Under the pieces are notes generated by a model, which worked only from the letters and a program-made list of their open reading frames with translations, did no database searches and had not been told where the DNA came from. The translations under genes were made by a program, and so were the position numbers. A DNA stretch of 64,000 nt from Membranipora membranacea (taxonomy: Eukaryota; Bryozoa; Gymnolaemata; Cheilostomatida; Membraniporidae), in assembly GCA_914767715.1 (NCBI GenBank), contig OU612067.1, positions 7,998,001 through 8,062,000 on the forward strand, in the 5' to 3' direction. Below, piece by piece: positions 59,043-64,000 of the stretch (position 1 is the stretch's first letter; every line of letters starts with the position of its first letter).

Positions 59043-60700
59043 CTGCATTCATATGATGTGGTGAAATGGTGGTATCCCTATTCTAAGAAAATAGTCATCA
59101 AATCAATAGAAGTTTCATTTTTTTGCGATGAAGGTCATTACCCTCTATAATCAGGAATGAATTGCCTTCATCTATTAATAATTAGATGAGTGGTTTTATA
59201 TCAACCTGGGAGGATCCAAACGCCTTGTGCATAAACAGCTTAGGGTTTGAGGGCTCTAAAAGCCTCCCCAACACGCCGTTCGCGGAAGCCTAGAGTGCAA
59301 TTAGAGCCCTGCAGATGAATTCAATTGGTTTTTAGGGTGATATTTTCAATTTATATTTGTAAGCAGCTAGATCATCAATGAACAATCAACTGTAGATTGT
59401 GGTATTTCCCATTTTGGATGATCAAGAGATAAAATCTGAGTTTATAGCTAATATTCTGTAATCCCCTGAGTTGAAGCCAAACACCTGGCTAACTCGGGCT
59501 AAATCTGAGTGGTTGAGAGCCCTGTTGATATTCTCAACTGACTCATCAAAAAAGCGAATATCAAAATATTATATGCTCTTTCTGCAACAATTCATTTATA
59601 TTAATTTGTTGACTTTCAAATTAAATCTGTACCACTCGTATAGACTTTATTTTTGTCTGGTGACAGTTGTCCGAAATTATTTCTATCTTTTCTATGGATC
59701 AGTCTAGATACTGAACTGAGAATTTCTTCATGCAGAAACTACAAAATGTCACTCTAAATAACAGATGTTTTCAATCTGTCAAAAACTGCCTCTATCACAA
59801 GAAACTGAAACTGGAATAGATTTGAAAATACAAACAGCTAATCGTGTCCAGTCAAGAATGATTGCCACTTGTCATCATTGCAGGTGCTTTATAACAGAAA
59901 AGAAACTTCAGATTAATCTATGCAGAATGACATTCGGCCGTTGCGCACTGGAGCTGACAGTCAATCACATATTTTCCTGTAATTCAGGAATGTCGGCCAG
60001 ACACAAGCCTTACAGCACCTCAAAAAAGTGACTACCAATCCGCCTGTCAGTTTTGACAGTTAACTCAGCCAGCCCATAGAGTTTCGGTCATGAGGTAGAA
60101 TAATGGTATTGTAGCCTGTCATTACAGTTGATGCGTGGCATTAAGGGGTAACTCTATGGAGTCATGGACACAAACTTTATTATACTTTCAGAGACAATTA
60201 TTATTGATTGTAAAATGGCAACTGTCAATTGTGCTGTTTGGCTCTTTTTTTAAATCTCCTCAGCACCGACAGTTACCTATTAACCCTGTTGGTGAGATGG
60301 TCCGGTTTATTAATCAGCGAATCTCCACTATGATGTGTAATAAAATATGTATGTCATCATTTCAATCTCACAATAGAGTGAAACTGTTTTGGATCTCACC
60401 CCAAAAAAGCTGTTGTCAGAAATGTCCAAGTCAAACATGCTACTGTCATGGAAATTGGTAGTTGTCCGTGAAACCTTTTTATTCCTCCCGAGTTTCACTC
60501 CCAGAAACAGCTGTTGTGTATGTATCACCTCATTGATTTAATGTAATGTTCAGGAGTTGAATGCTTTAATGAGTATAGGAATTGTCATCTTTATTGGCAA
60601 GGACACATAACTACAAAGAGATCCATCATTATCATGTATTTATGCAGGCAGCAGGGAGTTTGGGACTGAAGGCAGGTCCTATCCTAGTTTTCACTCACGC
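59043..60700. other. Unassigned intergenic DNA
   Basis: Several open frames of 78-108 codons occur, none with a recognised motif or supporting splice sites. Confidence 0.4.
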
Positions 60701-60710
60701 CACGTTACAT

Positions 60711-60763
60711 CACGTCACGTCACGTCACGTCACGTCACGTCACGTCACGTCACGTCACGTCAC
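60711..60763. repeat. CACGT pentanucleotide array, about 10 copies
   Basis: An uninterrupted (CACGT)10 with a trailing CAC. Each unit boundary makes ACGTCA, the CRE half-site recognised by CREB/ATF-type bZIP proteins, and the array is dense in CpG. Whether it is bound is unknown. Confidence 0.92.
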
Positions 60764-61119
60764 CCATTTTTTTAGTAAGAAGAAATGTACCCGTGTGACA
60801 AGGTTTGGTTGCATATGTCAAGATTTCCATACTCATTTTGAAAAATTCAACCATGTCAAGCGGCCAGAATAGCTCTTTTATTTCTCCAATTGGCGTTTAC
60901 ACGATACTTTCTGAGATTGATCCGTGGGATTTAGATGTTATCCTCACTTCTTAGTGTCTTCAAACAAAATTTAATTTTATCCTGTTTACCTGCAAGATGG
61001 CAGGTTTCCAGCGCCAGCCTCTCCAGCTGTGACATTAGAAACCGTTGTGCCACAATCGGTTTATCGTTCCAGGTCAGCAACAAATTTTCAAATAATAGGC
61101 TAATATTAGACACATTGGG

Positions 61120-62135
61120 GGCTCAGTAGATGACTGGTGTCAGGCAGCATATTCCATTCTCTCGCTGTTCGGATGAAGAACGATCGCCGACAGTGAGTGG
61201 TGATGGGTTTGGGGAGTGAAATACTGGTGCTGGTGGCGGCGTGCTATTTAGCGAGAACTGATGGATTGTTGTGATGGTATTGGCTAAATACTTTTAGCCT
61301 GCGCTCATCTCTACGCTGGGAGAGTGGTGGCAGGTTAAGCTGCTGTAAGAGACTGGTTGTGCTGGTTTTGCAGTCGGTCTTTCTGATACCGCAGATCAGG
61401 CGTGCAGCTCGTCGTTGGACAGATTGTAGTCGTTTGGCTTGAGTTTCTGTGACAGAATCCCAGGCGACAGACGCATATTCTAATACAGGTCTGACCAACT
61501 ACTTGTATGCAGTTTCCTTTACTGGTTGTTATGTTGTCAGTACAGTACATTTCTTCTTATAAAGCCCAAGGTGGAGTTGGCTTTGTTGGTGATATTCTCT
61601 GTGTGTGTGTTCCAGATGATCTTTGGGTCGAGAGTGACACCAAGGTACTTCACAGTAGAAGCTCTTTGAATTTCGGTATCATGGAGAGAGATTGATTGAG
61701 TGTCAGGATTTTGCTTTCTTGAGAACGTCATATGCTGACACTTCATTGGATGGAATTCCATGTCTGAGTTTGCTTCCCATATGGCTAGCTGGTTTAGGTC
61801 TTCTTGCAGGCATTGATGGTTATCTACTGTGTTATAAAAAACAGTATTGTCTGCGACGAGGCGTACAACCGACTTGATATTATCTGGTAAGTCGTTGATG
61901 TAGTAGAGTAGTTGGACCTATCACAGAGCCCTGAGGCACTCCAGATGTGACATTTGTTACTGATGATTCTTCGCTCTCAACTACAACTTTCTGCTGCCGC
62001 CCTGTAAGGAAGTCCTCGATCCAAGCAATTACTTGGTAGTTGACACCATATTTGGCTAATTTGAGCAGGAGTTTTTGATGGTTGACCTTGTCAAATGCCT
62101 TGGAAAAATCCAAGACACATTGGATCAAATTATAT
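61120..62135 (-). pseudogene. LINE reverse transcriptase, C-terminal half (decayed)
   Basis: The minus strand continues the element of 62.8-64 kb: CVLDFSKAFDKVNHQKLL (motif A), VTSGVPQGSVIGP (motif B), a frameshift near 61920, LVADNTVFY at the motif C position (FADD altered to VADN), EFHPMKCQHMTF, VKYLGVTLDPKIIWNTH, a CAG-to-TAG type stop at 61501-61499, RPVLEYASVAWD, RAARLICGIRKTD, LSQRRDERRLKVF and REWNMLP at about 61150. It is inactive by at least one frameshift, one stop and a lost catalytic aspartate. Confidence 0.85.
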
Positions 62136-62827
62136 CCTACTTCTTTTATTTAACCCTGGTTTGTCAACGCATTTATAAATCATTATAGTTCATAGTTAGT
62201 TAACCGGAACTATTGACAGCATAGTGTCAAGGGTTAATCACATACTGTTTACCTATTTTAACAACAGGAAACCACAGGAACCACAGGACCATTTTTATAG
62301 ACCAATTCTGGCGCCAGTCATTGGGACTTTGGGGTTGTGAACTTGCACGGGCGGGCCGGGGTACCCCGCTTGGGACTGGTGGGAGTGATGAGGTGATTCC
62401 GGGTGGCCAATGGGGAGCAGCAATTCCTGCACTGTGACCTTGTTAGGGTGGTTGTCATTGATGCCTGTTCAGTAGAATTTTGTCAGCCACTGATATAACA
62501 TCATATATTCATGTACATTTTCTACCTTACAATTTCACATCGAAAAGCAAGCAAGAGGACAAAGGTCAGTAATACTTTTAATTAATCCTACAATTACAAT
62601 AATAACTGTCCTTTTGTGTACATTATAGGCATGTATAAGTTTACTATCGGCAAAGTCCACGCAATTTATGTAGCATAGCTGTCTATTTTATCCTCATGTT
62701 ATTTACACATATTATATAATCCGCACAACTTTATTGTAGACTTCACGGTGTCTCCTATTAAAAATGCATCAGTAAAGTACAACTCCGCAATGCTTGCCTA
62801 GGTCACTAGCAGACCTTTAAATTGCTA
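62136..62827. mobile_element. About 690-bp insertion splitting the LINE
   Basis: The RT frame breaks after ELTNDIIY (62832 side) and resumes at IQCVLDFSKAFDK (62128 side); removing the segment restores a continuous frame across TATATATAAT. The ends carry a possible 5-bp TATAT duplication, ambiguous because the site is a TA repeat. The insert has no open frame and no clear terminal inverted repeat. An internal TTAACCC...GGGTTAA pair lies at about 62153-62236 and a CGGGGTACCCCG palindrome at about 62359. Class unknown. Confidence 0.6.
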
Positions 62828-64000
62828 TATATATAATGTCATTAGTTAGTTCGGTGAGTTGAATTTCACATCCATGGTTCGCCCTGAACCCATGCTGATT
62901 GCTGTGGAAGATGTCGTTGGATTCGGTGTATGTCTGTAGCTGGCTGGTGAGGATATGCTCCATGAGCTTACTGGTGACGCATGTAAGGCTGACAGGTCGG
63001 TAGTTTTCTGCCAGGTACTTCTCACCCTTCTTATAAACTGGGCACACGCTTGCCATCTTCCAATCCATGGGAACTTTACCTTTGTCCAGTGAGCTTTGGA
63101 ACAGGGTGGTCAAGGGTTTAGCTAGCACATCAGCCAACTCTCTCAGTACCCTAGGACTGATTCCATCAGGGCCAGTAGCCTTGTTCACTTTCAGAGTGGC
63201 AAGTTGTTTATGTACTCCATTGATATCGATGATAATTTCGCTCATCTTCGAGTTCAAGGTCAGTTCTTGATAATCGGTTGGTGGTGTAGGATCGGAGAAG
63301 ACGGATACAAACTGGTTGTTGAGGATCTCGGCTCTCTCTTTGGCTGATGTTACAATCTTCATACCATTTTTCAGTGATCCTACTGATGACACTGCGGCGG
63401 GATCGTCGATGTTTCATATAAGTCCAGTATCTTTCGATAGTTCACCTTTGGTTTTGCTTTCTTCAGTGAAAAGTCTATGGACATATTCGGCATGTTGTTT
63501 TCTCAGCATTTTCTGCACAACGTGTCTGTATGCATTGTATCTCTTTTCCAGGTGTAATCTTCCCTTCCTTTTGCACCGTTTGAACAGCTGATTCTCTTTT
63601 TTTATTTGTTCATGTTATTGATTGTTTATCCAAGGACGATAGTCTTTTCGTCTAGTTTGTCTCTTTGGGATGTATATTTGCATGGCTTCAAGAATCAGAT
63701 CCTTGATTGCAATGCAGTGCTCATCTGGTGATGGTTGATATTCACTGTCCACTCTCTCTAGTCTAGGGGCTAGGTATTTGCACATACCCTCCCAGTCTGC
63801 TTTGTTGTAGAGCCATACCTTTCTACGCATTTGATTGCTATAGTTGGAGTGACTGCTACTTCAAGGTATACAATGGAGTGGTCGCTTATACCAGGAAGCA
63901 CTTTGATTCGGTTGATTTGCTCAGGGATGTTGGTGGCAACCAGATCGAGTGTGTTCTTCAGTCTTGTTGGCTCTACTACATATTGAGTGAGGGCAAAATC
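62828..64000 (-). pseudogene. LINE endonuclease C-terminus and RT N-terminal half, runs off the window
   Basis: At the right edge (about 64000-63840, minus) the frame reads LDLVATNIPEQI and VLPGISDHSIVYLEV, the end of an AP-endonuclease domain with the conserved SDH. The linker at 63830-63615 includes YIPKRQTRRKDYRPWINNQ. RT starts with VNKATGPDGISPRVLRELAD, KMASVCPVYKKGEK, NYRPVSLTCVTSKLMEHIL and HGFRANHGCEIQLTEL (to about 62832). Endonuclease plus RT in this order is typical of CR1/Jockey-clade LINEs. This is the longest LINE copy here; its 5' part lies outside the window. Confidence 0.85.

Overview
The window is AT-rich genomic DNA from an animal, most likely a non-vertebrate metazoan. This rests on GT-AG introns, three intron-rich orthologues of animal housekeeping genes (eIF4B, NUP37, mitochondrial EF-Tu), CR1/Jockey-type non-LTR retrotransposon remains, tRNA-derived SINEs and many small fold-back elements. 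The phylum cannot be fixed by reading alone. No bacterial operon, CRISPR array or viral replication module was seen.

Layout. 1-2.6 kb: reverse SINE copy, short tandem repeat, unassigned DNA. 2.66-7.66 kb (+): nine-exon eIF4B gene. 8.28-9.54 kb (-): two-exon gene for a 73-residue single-pass membrane microprotein, tail-to-tail with eIF4B. 9.8-15.4 kb: three dead LINE fragments, a GC-rich fold-back, a three-unit tandem repeat that looks like reiterated LINE 3' UTR, and a palindrome at the 5' break of one LINE. 16.2-16.5 kb: nested fold-backs. 17.3-23.75 kb (+): seven-exon NUP37, whose 3.2 kb intron 5 holds a SINE and two fold-back elements. 24.4-27.5 kb (-): three-exon mitochondrial EF-Tu, convergent with NUP37. 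27.5-35.8 kb: no confident coding sequence; one possible noncoding exon. 35.8-52.4 kb (+): an unrecognised multi-exon gene whose intron phases join perfectly and which has two alternative last exons in the same phase. Its introns contain poly-C/poly-G runs, a 9 x 24 bp minisatellite, a long hairpin, a TIR element and clusters of short degenerate palindromes. 52.4-61 kb: mostly unassigned, with a SINE bounded by 10-bp direct repeats and a CACGT pentamer array. 61.1-64 kb (-): a decayed endonuclease/RT LINE split by a roughly 690 bp insertion and running off the right edge.

The identified genes act in translation initiation (eIF4B), nuclear pore structure (NUP37) and mitochondrial translation elongation (EF-Tu); nothing suggests they form one functional cluster. 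The best candidates for undescribed biology are the unrecognised 35.8-52.4 kb gene with alternative C-termini, the microprotein gene, the duplicated motif inside eIF4B, and the palindrome-module clusters and hairpins. All exon calls are by eye from splice sites, phase and protein resemblance; no transcript or database evidence was available.
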